From Saccopteryx bilineata (lineage: Eukaryota > Chordata > Mammalia > Chiroptera > Emballonuridae): a stretch of 64,000 nt of DNA. Under the pieces are notes generated by a model. It saw only the letters and a list, made by a program, of their open reading frames with translations. It was not told the DNA's origin and ran no database searches. The stretch lies in NCBI RefSeq assembly GCF_036850765.1, contig NC_089492.1:201406276-201470275 (forward strand). Reading direction: 5' to 3'. The first letter of the stretch is position 1, and every line of letters starts with the position of its first letter. Of the stretch, positions 24,485 to 36,327 are shown piece by piece. The translations under genes were made by a program, and so were the position numbers.

Positions 24485-26770
24485 TTTTTTTATTTCATAT
24501 TAATTTTAATGTGGTGACATTGATAAATCAGGGTACATATGTTCAAAGAAAACATCTCCAGATTATTTTGACATTTGATTATGTTGCATACCCCTCACCC
24601 AAAGTCTTCTATCACTTTCTATCTGGTTTTCTTTGTGCCCTTCCCCCTCCACCTCACCCCCCCCCCTTACCATCACATTCTTGTCCATGTCTCTGAGTCT
24701 CATTTTTATGTCCCATCTATGTATGGATTCATATATTTCTTAGTTTTTTCTGATTTACTTATTTCACTCCATATAATGTTATCAAGGTCCATCCATATTA
24801 TTGTCATCATTTCTTATGGCTGAGTAGTATTCCATAGTATATATGTACCAAGCTTTTTAATCTACTCGTCCACTGATGGACACTGGGGCTGTTTCCAGAT
24901 CTTCGCTATTGTGAACAATGCTGCCATAAACATGGGGTGCATTTCTTCTTTTGGAACAGTTCTATGGTGTTCTTAGGGTATATTCCTAAAAGTGGGATAG
25001 CTGGGTCAAAAGGCAGTTTGATTTTTAACTTCTTGAGGAATCTCCATACTGTTTTCCACAGTGGCTGCACCAGTCTGCATTCCCACCAGCAGTGCAGGAG
25101 GGTTCCTTTTTCTCCACATCCTCACCAGCACTTATTCTGTGTTGTTTTGTTGATGAGTGCCATTCTGACTGGTGTGAGGTGATATCTCATTGTGGTTTTA
25201 ATTTGCATTTCTCTAATGATTAATGATGTTGAGCATTTTTTCATATGCCTATTGGCCGTCTGTATGTCCTCTTTGGAGAAGTGTCTATTCATTTCTTTTG
25301 CCCATTTTTGGATTGGATTGTTTGTCTTCCTGGTGTTGAGATTTACAAGTTCTTTATAAATCTGGGTTATTAACCCCTTATCAGATGTATTGTTGAATAT
25401 GTTCTCCCATTGCGTAGTTTGTCTTTTTATTCTGTTCTTATTGTCTTTAGCTGTGCAAAAGCTTTTTAGTTTGGTATAGTCCCATTTGTTTATGCTCTTT
25501 TATTTCACTTGCCCATGGAGATAAATCAGCAAATATATTGCTGCGAGAGATGTCAGAGAGCTTACTGCCTATATTTTCTTCTAAGATGCTTATGGTTTCA
25601 CGGCTTACATTTAAGTCTTTTATCCATTTTGAGTTTATTTTTGTGAATGGTGTTAGTTGGTGGTCTAGTTTCATTTTTTTGCAGGTAGCTGTCCAATTTT
25701 CCCAACACCACTTGTTAAAGAGACCGTCTTTACACCATTGTATGCTCTTACCTCTTTTGTCAAATAACAATTGACCATAGAAGCATGGGTTTATTTCTGG
25801 GTTCTCTGTTCTGTTCCGTTGATCTATATGCCTGTTCTTATGCCAGTACCAAGCTATTTTGAGTACAATGGCCTTGTAGTATAATTTGATATCAGGAAGT
25901 GTGATACCTCCCACTTTATTCTTCCTTTACAAGATTGCTTGAGGCTATTTGTGTTCTTTTTTGGTTCCATATAAATTTTTGGAATATGTGTTCTATATCT
26001 TTGAAGTATGTCATTGGTATTTTAATTGGTATAGCATTGAATTTATAAATTGTTTTGGGTAACAGACATTTTAATGATGTTTATTCTTCCTAACTATGAG
26101 CACGGTATGTGCTTCTACTTGTTTGTATCTTCCTTGATTTCTTTTATCAATGTTTTATAATTTTCCGAGTACAAGTCTTTAGTCTCCTTGGTTAAATTTA
26201 CTCCTAAGTACTTTATTTTTTTGGTTGTAATAGTGATGGGGATCGTTTCCTTAATTTCTCTTTCTGACAGTTCATTGTTAATGTATAAAAATGCCTCTTA
26301 TTTCTGAGTATTAATTTTATATCCTGCCACCTTACTGAATTCATTTATCAGGTCCAGTAGTTTTTTGACTGAGACTTTAGGGTTTTCTATATACAATATC
26401 ATATCATCTGCAAATAATGATAGTTTTACTTCTTCTTTTCCAACTTGAATGCCTTTTATTTCTTCTTCTTGTCTGATTGCTGTGGCTAGGACTTCCAGGA
26501 CTATGTTGAATAAGAGTGGTGAAAGGAGGCACTCCTGCCTTGTTCCTGATCTTCAGGGGATTGCTTTTAACTTTTGCCCATTGAGTATGATGTTGGTTAT
26601 AGGTTTGTCATAGATGGCCTTTATCATGTTGAGGTAAGTTCCCTATATTCCCACTGTGCTGAGAGTTTTGATCATAAATGGGTGCTGGATTTTACCAAAT
26701 GCTTTTTCTGCATCTATTGAAATTATCATGTGGTTTTTCTCCTTCCTTTTGTTTATGTGATTGTACCTTT
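24485..26770 (-). mobile_element. Antisense L1, 5'-truncated, ORF2 and 3' UTR
   Basis: The poly(A) is seen as T10 at 24483-24492, followed by a 3' UTR (gtggtgacattgataaatca) and about 1.9 kb of ORF2 in antisense. The 5' boundary near 26770 is approximate. The ORF2 sequence is partly intact (see 25447-25914), so this is younger than most LINEs in the window. A copy of the same 3' UTR type is at 55582-55814. Confidence 0.85.
25447..25914 (-). pseudogene. L1 ORF2 C-terminal region, 155 open codons
   Basis: The frame [20 protein letters not shown] through [20 protein letters not shown] and [16 protein letters not shown] segments is the C-terminal part of L1 ORF2p, downstream of the reverse transcriptase. 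It is open for 155 codons, but endonuclease and most of the polymerase are missing from this truncated copy. Confidence 0.88.
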
Positions 26771-28868
26771 GATTTTTACCTACTTCTGTTCCCTGGATCA
26801 AGGGAGCATTGTTTGGGATTAATGCTGGATTTATTCACACAGGAGAGAAGCCAACACGCTAGAAATGGTGACTAAACATTCAGCAGTATAAGCTCATATG
26901 GAGGGGCTGTGTGGTGACAGTAACAGGAGAAAAGTCTGACAGGTCAGGAAAAACTGTGGTGGTATTTTAAAAAGGGTTTCTGCCAACTCAAAGCATCCCC
27001 TCGGTGCTGGGCAGAGAAGGAAGGTTACAAGCTGATGACTAGAACAGAACTCTCCCATGTCCACAGGGCGGAGGTTTCGCATGAGACAAGCATGATGGGA
27101 GGTTGGGGGACAAGCTTCAGGCGATCATGGTATGAGCCTCAGGCCCCCACTGAACGTTGGATGCTAAAGTGAGCTTGCAATGGGCTGGGTGCTGCTGAGG
27201 GGACAGACGACCTCAGAGGACAGCTGAGCATCTCAGAGCAAGTCCACGAAAGGGCAGCACCAGGCCCTTCCATCTGCAGCTCCCTGGGGGGCCAGAGATG
27301 GACAGCATGCTGTCATTCACTGAAAATTATAGGGTCAGGGCTCCACAAACATTTTTGGGACCTTGTAGTTGAGTAAAAACACAGTAACTGGAGTCAGCGG
27401 CCACAATCAGAAGGGAACGCAGGCTGGTGTGGTGTGCCTGGCCCTGAGCTCTGCTCTTCACACCCCCAGGGCAGGCAGCAGTGTTTGATCTTTAGGGCAA
27501 GGTACCGTGGCCCAGCATGGCTAAGTGTTCTCCTAAGGTCATATGGTCGAGATCACACATAGGACCCCTTACTACAAAGTCCTAGTACCAGCCTAATCCC
27601 TGCTGTGAACGTGAGCTCACATCAAGGACTTCACATGAGAGCATTCAAGGAACCAGCGGACAGAGCTGAGGACAGCGCACACCTTTTCTTTAGCCTTTCT
27701 ACTTGCACATGCTCAGCTCGTGGGAGTGGGACTACTAAGAAGTTATGAAATATGCTTTTTGTAGTGTAAAAAGCAATTATTCATGCCCTTCTTAAATGAA
27801 ACAAAGGCTCTGGCTTTAGAACAACTTTAATGAATGTGATTTTAACAGGACTAGTCAAAATCCAACAGTGCAGGTAAAAAACTTGCTTTGATTCACCTGC
27901 TTTAAGCCTTTTAAAACCCAATCAGTCCCACCACAGTGATGTCTGTTCAAAGTAAGTTAGCACCCCTGTGGCTCTCAGAGATCCCGCTGTCCTCGCTGAC
28001 TCCAGAGTGGAGCAGCTCCAAATAAGATGCCCCACAAAGGCAACACCCAGCTTGTTTGACCCATAAATGCCAAAGCATGAGAACCATTTGCTCACTTGAG
28101 GTGTGGCCTCAACAGAACCAGCATTCCAGGCATGGGGACAAGGGGCCAGCACAGGTGCCCAGGGCAAGAAAAACAGAACAGGAGACAAAGGTCACATAGA
28201 GATAGCAGTCACGCTGCCTTAGCTGCTCCCTCTGGAGGCTTTGCTTGGAGACCTTTGGAGATGAGAGACAGATAGGAGCTTAGTAGGGGTGCTGTGCTCC
28301 ATCCCAGATAGGAGGGTACAGATGAGTGCAGGCTACAAGTTTATGCAGAGATGGCAGGGTGTCACAGAGTGATTTTCCTTGGGAATCATGGCCAAGGGTC
28401 TCTCACCTTCCACATTTACCCCCAGGATTCTAGAAAAGAAAGTCCTTCAAAACATCCTGAGATGTGTCCCTGTGGAAACAGGAGACCCCATGGTCCTGCT
28501 GCTTCTGCCCCTCAACCTCAATTCCAATGCCATCCCCTTTAGGGCCCTTGTGACTATGCCTCCTGTCACCGTGATGCTTGCTCACAGCCCAGAGAAGGTG
28601 CAGTATAAGCCCTTTCTGCTTTTTCTCTTTTGTCATGCAGGTGCCTGCCGTAAGTGTGGGCTCCCCAGGCCTGCACGTCTGAGAAGGTTGTCTAGGTAAC
28701 ACACTGTGGACACAGTAACTGAACAAAAGGCCAGGTGGCTCCCTGGAAGCAGTTTAAGGACCTTGGTTGATTTCCATACTGATCATCTGGACAACTTGGT
28801 TTTCTCTTCTCTTCCCATGCCTTAAAATTCCTACCCTTATGTTTTAAATTCACCATTAAAGAACAAGC
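26771..28868. other. Intron sequence, no gene
   Basis: A MIR-like stretch is possible at 27490-27560 (gcaaggtaccgtggcccagc, ctaaggtcatatggtcgaga). Otherwise I see nothing beyond short overlapping frames. Confidence 0.45.
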
Positions 28869-29060
28869 CCTTGTCCTGGCCAGATAGCTCAGTTGGCTAG
28901 AGCATGGTCCCAAAGTACAGAGGTTGCTGGTTCCATCCCCAGTCAGGGCACATACAGGAGCAGATCAATGTTCCTCTCTCTCTCTCTCTCTCTCCCTCTC
29001 CCTCTCTCTCTCTTTCTCTCTCCCTCTCTCCATTCCTCTCTCTCTCAAATTAATAAAAAA
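28869..29060 (+). repeat. Short bat-type tRNA SINE
   Basis: The head is ccttgtcctggccagatagc and the B-box-like sequence is ggttccatcccc. A 70-base CT tract and a short A/T tail follow. This is the same short type as 13481-13603. Confidence 0.85.
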
Positions 29061-29825
29061 GAGTAAGCTCTCAACACCCTAGGCCCCCACCTTGACCTGC
29101 ACAAAAGCAAAACCCCAGGCCCATGTACTCTCTTGTCTAAGACCTCACTGTACATAATGTACCTGAGTCTCTTCAAAGTCTTGTCATGCTTATGCTGACA
29201 GCTGTCTTGTAATCACAACAAGAACCACAGGGCAGGTCCAGCCATGACACTGGCTAATGACAGGCTGAGACCTGCACAGAACAACCCCACTCCCCAACAT
29301 AATTCAAAAGAAAAGCAATGCTAGCCTCTGTTAAGGAAGCCTAACAGAGTTCTAAACTCTCCCATGAGGACTGCTTTAATGTGGTTTTATTCCCCTGAAG
29401 TATCAAATATTAAACTCTATCACTACCTATGTTAGTTACGGACCAGCAGATCTGCCTCCAGGGTGACTGGCATACCTCACTACCCTCTGTAACTGTCTTC
29501 AGGCTCCAGGGGAGCAGCAGGTACTCTCCAAATACAGAACAGCTTCCAGCAGGGTGGGGGCCTATTACAGTTCTGTCAGGTATACAGTGCTGCCTGTCCT
29601 TTCCTGTGGGCTCCAGTCCTCACCCTGGAGTGTCCCTGTTGGGAGAAGTAGGGATGGAGGGCGGTGGCAGGGAGGGCTCCAAGCCTCTGTAGCCACCAGT
29701 TCTCAGTGAGCTCTCCTCTGATGAAATTCTAGACACAGGCTTAGCGAGGGCCCATCCGGAGCCTGAGTGGCTGTTGGGGTCCCTACTCTTGGTCAGAAGT
29801 GACAGGCTCCCAAAAGGTTCCTCTT
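29061..29825. other. Intron sequence, no gene
   Basis: Unique sequence; I see no repeat or exon signature in it. Confidence 0.45.
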
Positions 29826-29839
29826 CAGGGCAGGTTCTT

Positions 29840-30031
29840 TTTTTTTTTTTTTTTTTGTACTTTTCTGAAGTTGGAAAAGGGGAGGCAGTCAGACAGACTT
29901 CCACATGCACCCAACCGGGATCCACCGGCATGCCCACCAGGGGGCAATGCTCTGCCCATCTAGGGCATTGCTGTGCTGCAACCAGAGCCATTCTAGCGCC
30001 TGAGGCAGAGGCCATGGAGCCATCCTCAGTG
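29840..30031 (-). repeat. 5'-truncated bat-type SINE, exact 14-bp duplication
   Basis: Only the 3' half of the long SINE is present, starting (minus strand) at the 'tgaggatggctccatggcct' region, with T17 as its tail. The duplication cagggcaggttctt is exact at 29826-29839 and 30032-30045. This shows truncation at insertion and not later deletion. Confidence 0.93.
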
Positions 30032-31143
30032 CAGGGCAGGTTCTTGAGGGTCCACTAAGCCAGGCATGGGTTCTGTCTGCCTGACATTCTGAGAAGTCTG
30101 CCCCTCTCACTTCCCCCAAGAGAAAGAGGGAGAGGGGTGGGGGCAAAAGGAGGGAAAGAGCTGGTGGTGGGAGATGGAGAGGGAGCTGGATGCTGGACTC
30201 CTGGGAGGCAGTGTCAGCCAGAAGACAATCAGAATCATCGCAACACCTTGACTAAAGGAAGGTAGGACAAATTGACTCCCTGAATGAAACCAGACTATTC
30301 ACTGGCCATCTGAACAGTGGGCCGGGTGTATAGCGGCCATGCATGGGACATGCCAGGTTTGCTCTCATGGTGTACGGGTACCCCAGCAGCCCCCACCGAG
30401 AACTCAGTGCCACAGCCAAGTTGTGTACTGTGCAGACAGAGACACAGACAAAGAGACAACAATGTGCTCTCAGAAGTGGTAGGAATGTAAGCTTTAAAGT
30501 CAGAGATTGGAGTTAGAATTCCAGCTGTTATTTATAACCTCATGTAGGGTTGGGGGAGGAATGAGAACAGGAGGTAGAGAGAGGAAAGGAGGAGGAAATG
30601 AGACAAGACAGAGGAGGGAGAGAGAGGCCCTAGCTGCCCGCCATGGGTAAGGGACACAGCCTCTGAGCTTTGGTTCCAACTTCAGGAAGACTGTGGGGAC
30701 AGACAGAAAAGACATCTCTGGAGAGTAACCTCAGGGTGATCTGATCATAAGTTCCTAACTGGGAAGTTCACACCCCAAGCCCATGAGTTCTGTACTGAAA
30801 GGCCTCATGCTGCCTTAAGGCAGCTCCGTGTGTTGTTTCTGTGCACCTGGATTCACCCACCTTTGAAAAAAGCTGTAACTGCCCTCAGGAGAGCGCATTA
30901 CAAACCCACAGCCAACATCATACTCAATGGGCAAAATCTACAAGTGTTTCCTTTAGGATCAGGAACAAGGCAGGGGTGCCCCTTTTCACCACTCTTACTC
31001 AACATAGTCCTGGAAGTCCTAGCCACAGCAATCAAACAAGAAGAAGAAATAAAAGGTATCCAAGTTGGAAAGAGAAGTAAAACTGTCATTATTTGCAAGT
31101 GACATAATTCCTATATATAGAGAAACCTAAAGATGGCACCAAA

Positions 31144-31565
31144 GGCCTTGGCTGGTTGGCTCAGCGGTAGGGCGTCGGCCTGGCGTGCGGGGGGCCCAGG
31201 TTCGATTCCCAGCCAGGGCACATAGGAGAAGCGCCCATTTGCTTCTCCACCCCCCCTTCCTCTCTGTCTCTCTCTCTTCCCCTCCCGCAGCCGAGGCTCC
31301 ATTGGAGCAAAGATGGCCTGGGCGCTGGGGATGGCTCCTTGGCCTCTGCCCCAGGCGCTAGAGTGGCTCTGGTCGTGGCGGAGCGATGCCCCGGAGGGGC
31401 GAAGCGTCGCCCCCTGGTGGGCAGAGCATGGCCCCTGGTGGGCGTGCCGGGTGGATCCGGGTTGGGTGTATGCGGGAGTCTGTCTAACTGTCTCTCCCCA
31501 TTTCCAGCTTCAGAGAAAAATACAAAAAAAAAAAAAAAATTAAAAAAAAAATTTTAAAAATATAT
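31144..31565 (+). repeat. Well-preserved bat-type SINE inside L1
   Basis: This near-complete long SINE has head ggccttggctggttggctca, A box cagcggtagggc and B box ggttcgattccc. It ends with a tail of A runs split by T. The duplication atggcaccaaa is exact at 31133-31143 and 31566-31576. It carries an extra tandem ccctggtgggcagagcatgg-type unit that some other copies lack, so it may mark a subfamily. Confidence 0.93.
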
Positions 31566-31880
31566 ATGGCACCAAAAACTACTAGATCTGATAAATGAAT
31601 TCAGTAAAATAACAGGATACAAAATAAATATTCAGAAATCAGTTGCATTTTTCTACACCAATAATGAACTATCAGAAAGAGAAACCAGTAAAACAATACC
31701 ATTCACAGTTACTTCAAAAAAAAATAAATAACTAGAAATAAATTTAACCAAGGATGTAAAAGTCCTGTATTCAGAAAACTATAAGACATTAAAGAAAAAA
31801 CTCGAGAAAGATACAAACAAGTAGCAGCATATACTGTGCTCATGAACAGGAAGAATTCACCTCATTAAAATGTCCATACT

Positions 31881-32254
31881 AGGCTGTGGCTGGTTGGCTT
31901 AGTGGTAGAGCGTCAGCCCAGCGTGTGGATGTCCCAGGTCTGATTCCCGGCCTGGGTACACAGGGAAAGCACCCATCTGCTTCTCCACTCCTCCTCCTCT
32001 CGCTTCTCTCTCTCTTTCTCTTTCTTCTCCTCCCCTACTGCAGCCATGGCTCGATTAGAGTGAGTAGGCCCTGGGAGCCGAGGATGGCTTCATGGTCTCT
32101 ACCTCAGGCACTAAAAAAATGGCTCCAGTTGCAATGAGCAAGAGCCCCAGATAGGCAGAAGATTGCCCCTCAGTGGGTTGGCCGGATAGATCCTGGTCAG
32201 GGCGCATGCAGGAGTCTGTCTCTGCCTCCCTTCCTCTCACTTAAAAAAAAAAAA
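31881..32254 (+). repeat. Bat-type SINE inside L1
   Basis: The head is aggctgtggctggttggctt, and the tail is A12 at 32243-32254. The duplication gtccatact is exact at 31872-31880 and 32255-32263. It interrupts the same L1 ORF2 fragment. Confidence 0.92.
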
Positions 32255-32620
32255 GTCCATACTTCCCAAAGAAATGTATAGATTCAATGCACTTCTTATC
32301 AAGACACCAATGGTGTATTTCAAAGAATTAGAACAAATATTCCAAAAACATATATGGAACCACAAAAGACCCCAAATAGCAACAGCTATCTTAAGAAAGA
32401 AGAACAAAGTAGGAGAATCACAATACCTGATATCAAACTATACTACAAGGCCATAGTACTGAAAACAGCCTGGTACTGAAATAAAAACAGAATAGAGAAT
32501 CCAGAAATAAACCCATGCCATTATGGTCAAATAATATTTGACAAAGGAGACAAGAACATACAATGGGGTGAAGACAGTCTATTCAATAAATGGACAAAAT
32601 AAACTAACAAGCAAAACAGA

Positions 32621-33659
32621 GATAGACATATATAGAGGGCAGGCTCACAGCTGTCTGAGGAGAGGATGCTGGGTAAGGAGGGGGAGTGATCAGCAATAAA
32701 AGACAAAATAAAAGAGAGGAATAAGAAGAGTATATAATCTTGTTAACTTTCCTGTAGTCCAATCCCAGACTTGCTTTCTCCCACCTCTGTGTAATCTTCC
32801 TTACATTCCCTCCTTAATTCCCAATGCATAAAACCAGCCTCAAACCTGATTCTGTGAAGCATTTGAGATCTTGCTCCTGGCATATCCCTTAGTTTGGCTC
32901 AAATAAACTCTTATAATAAAATTCTCTACAGCTTGGACAGTTTTTAGCTGGACCACAGGCTCTGACTACTACCCTCGGAAACTTGGTGGTTGTGAAGAGA
33001 AGGCCTTGGTAGAGATAATACCTATGGGGACTGCTTCATTGGCACCAAGTCTGAGGAGAAGCTCCAAGGGCTCTCTACTGTCCCCCTCCTGAAGAGAATG
33101 GAGCACAATTGGCAGTGGACAGGAAGGGGCCATCACTGCCTACGGCCCATCACTTCTGTCCTCCAATGCTTGATAGTTTCTGAGCCCTTTCACCTGCTCT
33201 CCTAAGAAAACTCCACTGCCAAAAACTGCAGTTTGTCATTAACTGGGGTCTCTCTTGGCAAGAATAGAACCTAAGCATGCCTGTCCACCCTCTCTCGTCT
33301 GCTCCAGAAGACAGGGCATGAGTGACATGCTGGTTTCTGGGTAGCCCTGTGACCTGAAGGGCATTTTTGCAGAGTGTTCCTTGATAAGCTCTTTCAGGGT
33401 CTGTTGGTCCTGAAGAGACTTCACTCCTTGGCACCTAAGTTAGACACGTGACCCAGGTGACCAGCTGTCCTGTTCTGAGAGCACCCTGTCAGTTTCTGGG
33501 TACAGCCATGTGTCATTCCAGCCGACAAAACCTCAGGAGGCAGACACAATTCCATTCCCACTCAGGGAGGCCCAGCAGGGAGGTGGATCTCAGAGAGAGG
33601 CAGAAGTCAAACCTGCAGGAATCACTGTACGAGGACTGTGCTCACAGAGGCCACTTTAC
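32621..33659. other. Intron sequence next to the SH3-1 exon
   Basis: The segment 32650-32935 contains two or three polyadenylation-like AATAAA motifs (for example 32903, 32918) and reads like the 3' part of an old LTR, but I cannot define both ends. The remainder to the exon donor at 33659 shows nothing. Confidence 0.35.
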
Positions 33660-33935
33660 CTTGGTGAAGGTCAGGCAGTCCACGTCCTGGTCTTGGTACT
33701 TCATCTCAAAGTCATACAGGGCTTTGCCCTGGGGTGGGGTCGGGGACAGGGGCCGGAGGCACTGCACATAGCTGGCGGGCAGGAAGCCGTGGGCACCACG
33801 CAGTTCTCCATGGAACCAGTGCTCATCCACTCTGCGGCGCAGCATGATGACATCGTCCTTGCTGAATGTGAGATTGCCAGGCTCCTTCCCCTCGTAGCTG
33901 TACAGGGCTTTGCCATAGGGGAGCTGGGAAGGGTT
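33660..33935 (-). CDS. SH3RF3: SH3RF3 exon: SH3 domain 1 and start of SH3 domain 2
   Basis: This 276-bp, 92-codon, phase-0 exon has acceptor tttattttcag|aac and donor accaag|gtaaag. The peptide starts [22 protein letters not shown]3-1 spans about residues 5-62, with the ALYSY strand, conserved W40, and GFLPASYV (50-57) forming the ligand pocket. A short PTPPQ linker leads to the ALYDFEMK start of SH3-2 (72-79), which ends CLTFTK and continues in the exon at 16671-16766. The order SH3-1, short linker, SH3-2 is diagnostic of POSH-family E3 ligases. FLPASYVQC and ALYDFEMK favour SH3RF3 over SH3RF1. The longer open reading frame around this exon includes intron sequence and should not be read as protein. 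Upstream exons encoding the RING domain are not in the window. Confidence 0.92.
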
Positions 33936-34899
33936 CTGAAAATAAAACACAACACCAGTTCTCAGTGTGGCTGTCCCCACTGCACAAGCAGCCCGGAGCG
34001 TGGGGTTCCCGTGTCCGCGGTACATGTGCAAAATGCCCTCAAATGGGAAGCATTTCAAAGGAACACACCCCCTGTCATAATCAGCCAACCTGCATCCAGG
34101 TGTTTGCAATAAATTCTTTGTTACACTTTGGGCTCTGCCTGGTTGATGCGACTCCTGCCAGATTGGGAATCTTTCACTTATGTTCTTCGGCAATAAGGAG
34201 TCTGTAGAACTACCTGGAAACTCAATGTCATCATACAATTCCTGGGGCCCTCTAACTCAACTGGTTCTATTTCATAAAAACCAGTGGCCACTGAATGTCT
34301 CCTCCTCTTCTTTACTGGTGGCCAATCCCCACTCCACAGAGTAAGCTTTGCTAAAGGCCAATTCTCTGGGAGAAAACAAACAAAAAAAAAACACAAAACA
34401 CCTTATTTCTGTCCCCATGCCAACACCCAACCATTTTCCTAACAGGAGCTGCATTTTCTCACCAGAGCTGCCCATGCCAAGGGTTTCTTTAGTCTTTGAA
34501 TGGGTCGACATGGGCATGAAAGCCTGAAATGAGTGCACATAGAAAAGCTCTTTGTAGAGGAGTTAATAGTACGTTGACAACTCCATCTCCCTGCCTTTGT
34601 GTCTCAACAACGTCAAACAGCAGGGTGTTAAAAGAGAACCCGCTGGCAATCTGACAAACAGCTGCCACTAACCAATAAAATAGGAACACAAGCAGAACTC
34701 AACGAGGAAAATATTCAGGTTTGCTTCCGGTAGCACTCAGCCTGGCTGGCTCTGCTCTGTGTACACAGTAGACTGGAATGGGCCCCCATTTTAGAGAGCT
34801 GGGGCAAAGGGGTCACTGGCAACCCAAGGGCTGGCCATGATCAGAAAAGAACGGAGGGACTGTGGGTCAAACAGCCATTCAGCCCCCAGCCCAGGAGTT
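33936..34899. other. Intron sequence upstream of the SH3-1 exon
   Basis: The polypyrimidine/acceptor tract of the exon lies at 33936-33950. The rest has no recognised repeat or exon. Minus-strand frames extending above 33935 are intron read-through. Confidence 0.5.
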
Positions 34900-35085
34900 C
34901 CAAATCAGGCCCAATTTTGTCCCCCACCCCAGGGGACATCTGGCAATGTGTGAAGACGCTTTCGGTTGTCAGAACTGAGAAGTGGGCACTATTAGCACCT
35001 AATTCGAAGAGATCAGGTATGCTGCTAAACAGCCTACAATGCACAGGAAGCACCTCCCATCCCACAACCCACATACAGGATTACA
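34900..35085 (+). mobile_element. MER20-like hAT fossil
   Basis: The sequence (ggggacatctggcaatgtgt, ggttgtcagaactgagaagt, gatgctgctaaacagcc... then tacaatgcacaggaagcacc) matches the body of the eutherian MER20 hAT-Charlie element. The ends are eroded. MER20 copies are known to act as regulatory DNA in some mammals; whether this one does is unknown. Confidence 0.75.
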
Positions 35086-36325
35086 CAGCCCAGAACATCA
35101 GCATGCAGCGGCTGAGAGAGCCTGCTGCAGCCATGAGGTTAGATCTACATAACAACAGAGTAGCTTTCTTGTATCAGTTGAATTTGGTGTACCACAACTT
35201 TAAAAAATTAAATATGTTATTTCTGTGATGGCAGGATTTTCACTCATGACCAGCGAGAGAAGGCAATGTACCCATCAAGGTAAGATGTGTTTAAGGAAAG
35301 AAAAAAACCTACTGTTAATCTAACTGGCCTCAACTAGGTACACAAAAGGAAACATCACTTTGTCACAGAGACTCCACTTCCTTTGGTCCCCAGACTAAAA
35401 GGGCCATGCTCAGAAGCAATATTATAAAAGCCATTGACTCTGAGGCTATGTGGTATACACTTTTGTTTCTACACTCTGTCTTCCTCTGTGCACTTTCATG
35501 CCATTTCAACACATGCACCTCCACCATGTGGAAGGCACACTGGCATTGCCACTCTCATCTGCCCACTACCAGCTACTGGCTCTGCTGACACAGAGAACAC
35601 TTGCAAGCATCGCTTTCATGCATGTTGTACCATCCTGGCCTGACCCACCCATCGTGGCTGGGAAGGATCTGGGTGTAGTGAAGAGACCCAGGCACAGCCT
35701 TGTGGCTGGGCTGGTATTCTCAAGAAGTAGCTCTTCCCCGCTCCTGGGAGGCACATACTCCTTATTTTGTGAAACTCCATCTTGCATTGATTCTCCAAAG
35801 TGGACACTGATTCTCCAGGTCTCTCTGGCCAGCAAGACCACTTTCATGGTCCCTGTCTCTATCTGTGTCTACACAGTGACTCTAAATTTTCTGTGCTTCT
35901 AACTTCTCTTCTGAACAATGGACTGTGAACTCTGGAAAAAATAAAGACACCTACTAAAAAAGGCTTCTCGCAGCTAACTGGGCTCATTTTAAAAACCAGA
36001 GCCTAGCAGCCATTTCTACCCAGGGCCCCTCACACAAACCTCACTTCAGGGAGAAGCCTGCACTGACCTGCCCCCATGCCTTCAGTCCCTGCCATCTGAA
36101 CAGCCCTTACAAGAGAGTTCCCAGAGTCCTATTTCAACCAATAGGACTGAGGCTTTCCCCATCCAATCAGAGCTACTATATATCCCCATTAACATCTTCC
36201 CTGACCAATCAGAGAAGCTCCATTCTGACTAATGCCTTTTGGACAATAAACCTGAGAGGATTTGGAGTCCTCATTTGCATGAAGATGGACCAATCAGGGA
36301 CCAGGGGCAGGGACTCCCATCTATT
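35086..36325. other. Intron sequence with a CCAAT-rich segment
   Basis: Overlapping frames at 35406-35902 have no domain. Segment 36130-36300 has repeated CCAAT-type motifs (ccaataggac, ccaatcagag twice, ccaatcaggg) and a tatata at 36177-36182. It looks like the promoter half of an LTR, but no LTR ends can be identified. Confidence 0.4.
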
Positions 36326-36327
36326 TA

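Larger units (their letters stand above)
30841..32620 (+). mobile_element. L1 ORF2 fragment, sense, interrupted by two SINEs
   Basis: The frame 30830-31102 encodes an L1 reverse-transcriptase segment ([20 protein letters not shown]). ORF2 then continues between and after the SINEs at 31566-31880 and 32255-32600. Removing the SINEs leaves about 1 kb of ORF2 with many stops. Its 5' limit is set where L1-like coding begins, and its 3' end near 32620 is approximate. Confidence 0.85.

Noticed and set aside
31144..31260. tRNA gene at the SINE head
   Set aside because: A and B boxes are present, but the sequence is the head of a SINE with a long 3' body; no tRNA cloverleaf with correct arms is supported.
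33642..34238. 198-codon minus-strand frame as a single protein
   Set aside because: Only 33660-33935 is exon. The upstream 100 codons are intron, separated by a clear acceptor site (ttttcag at 33936 onward).
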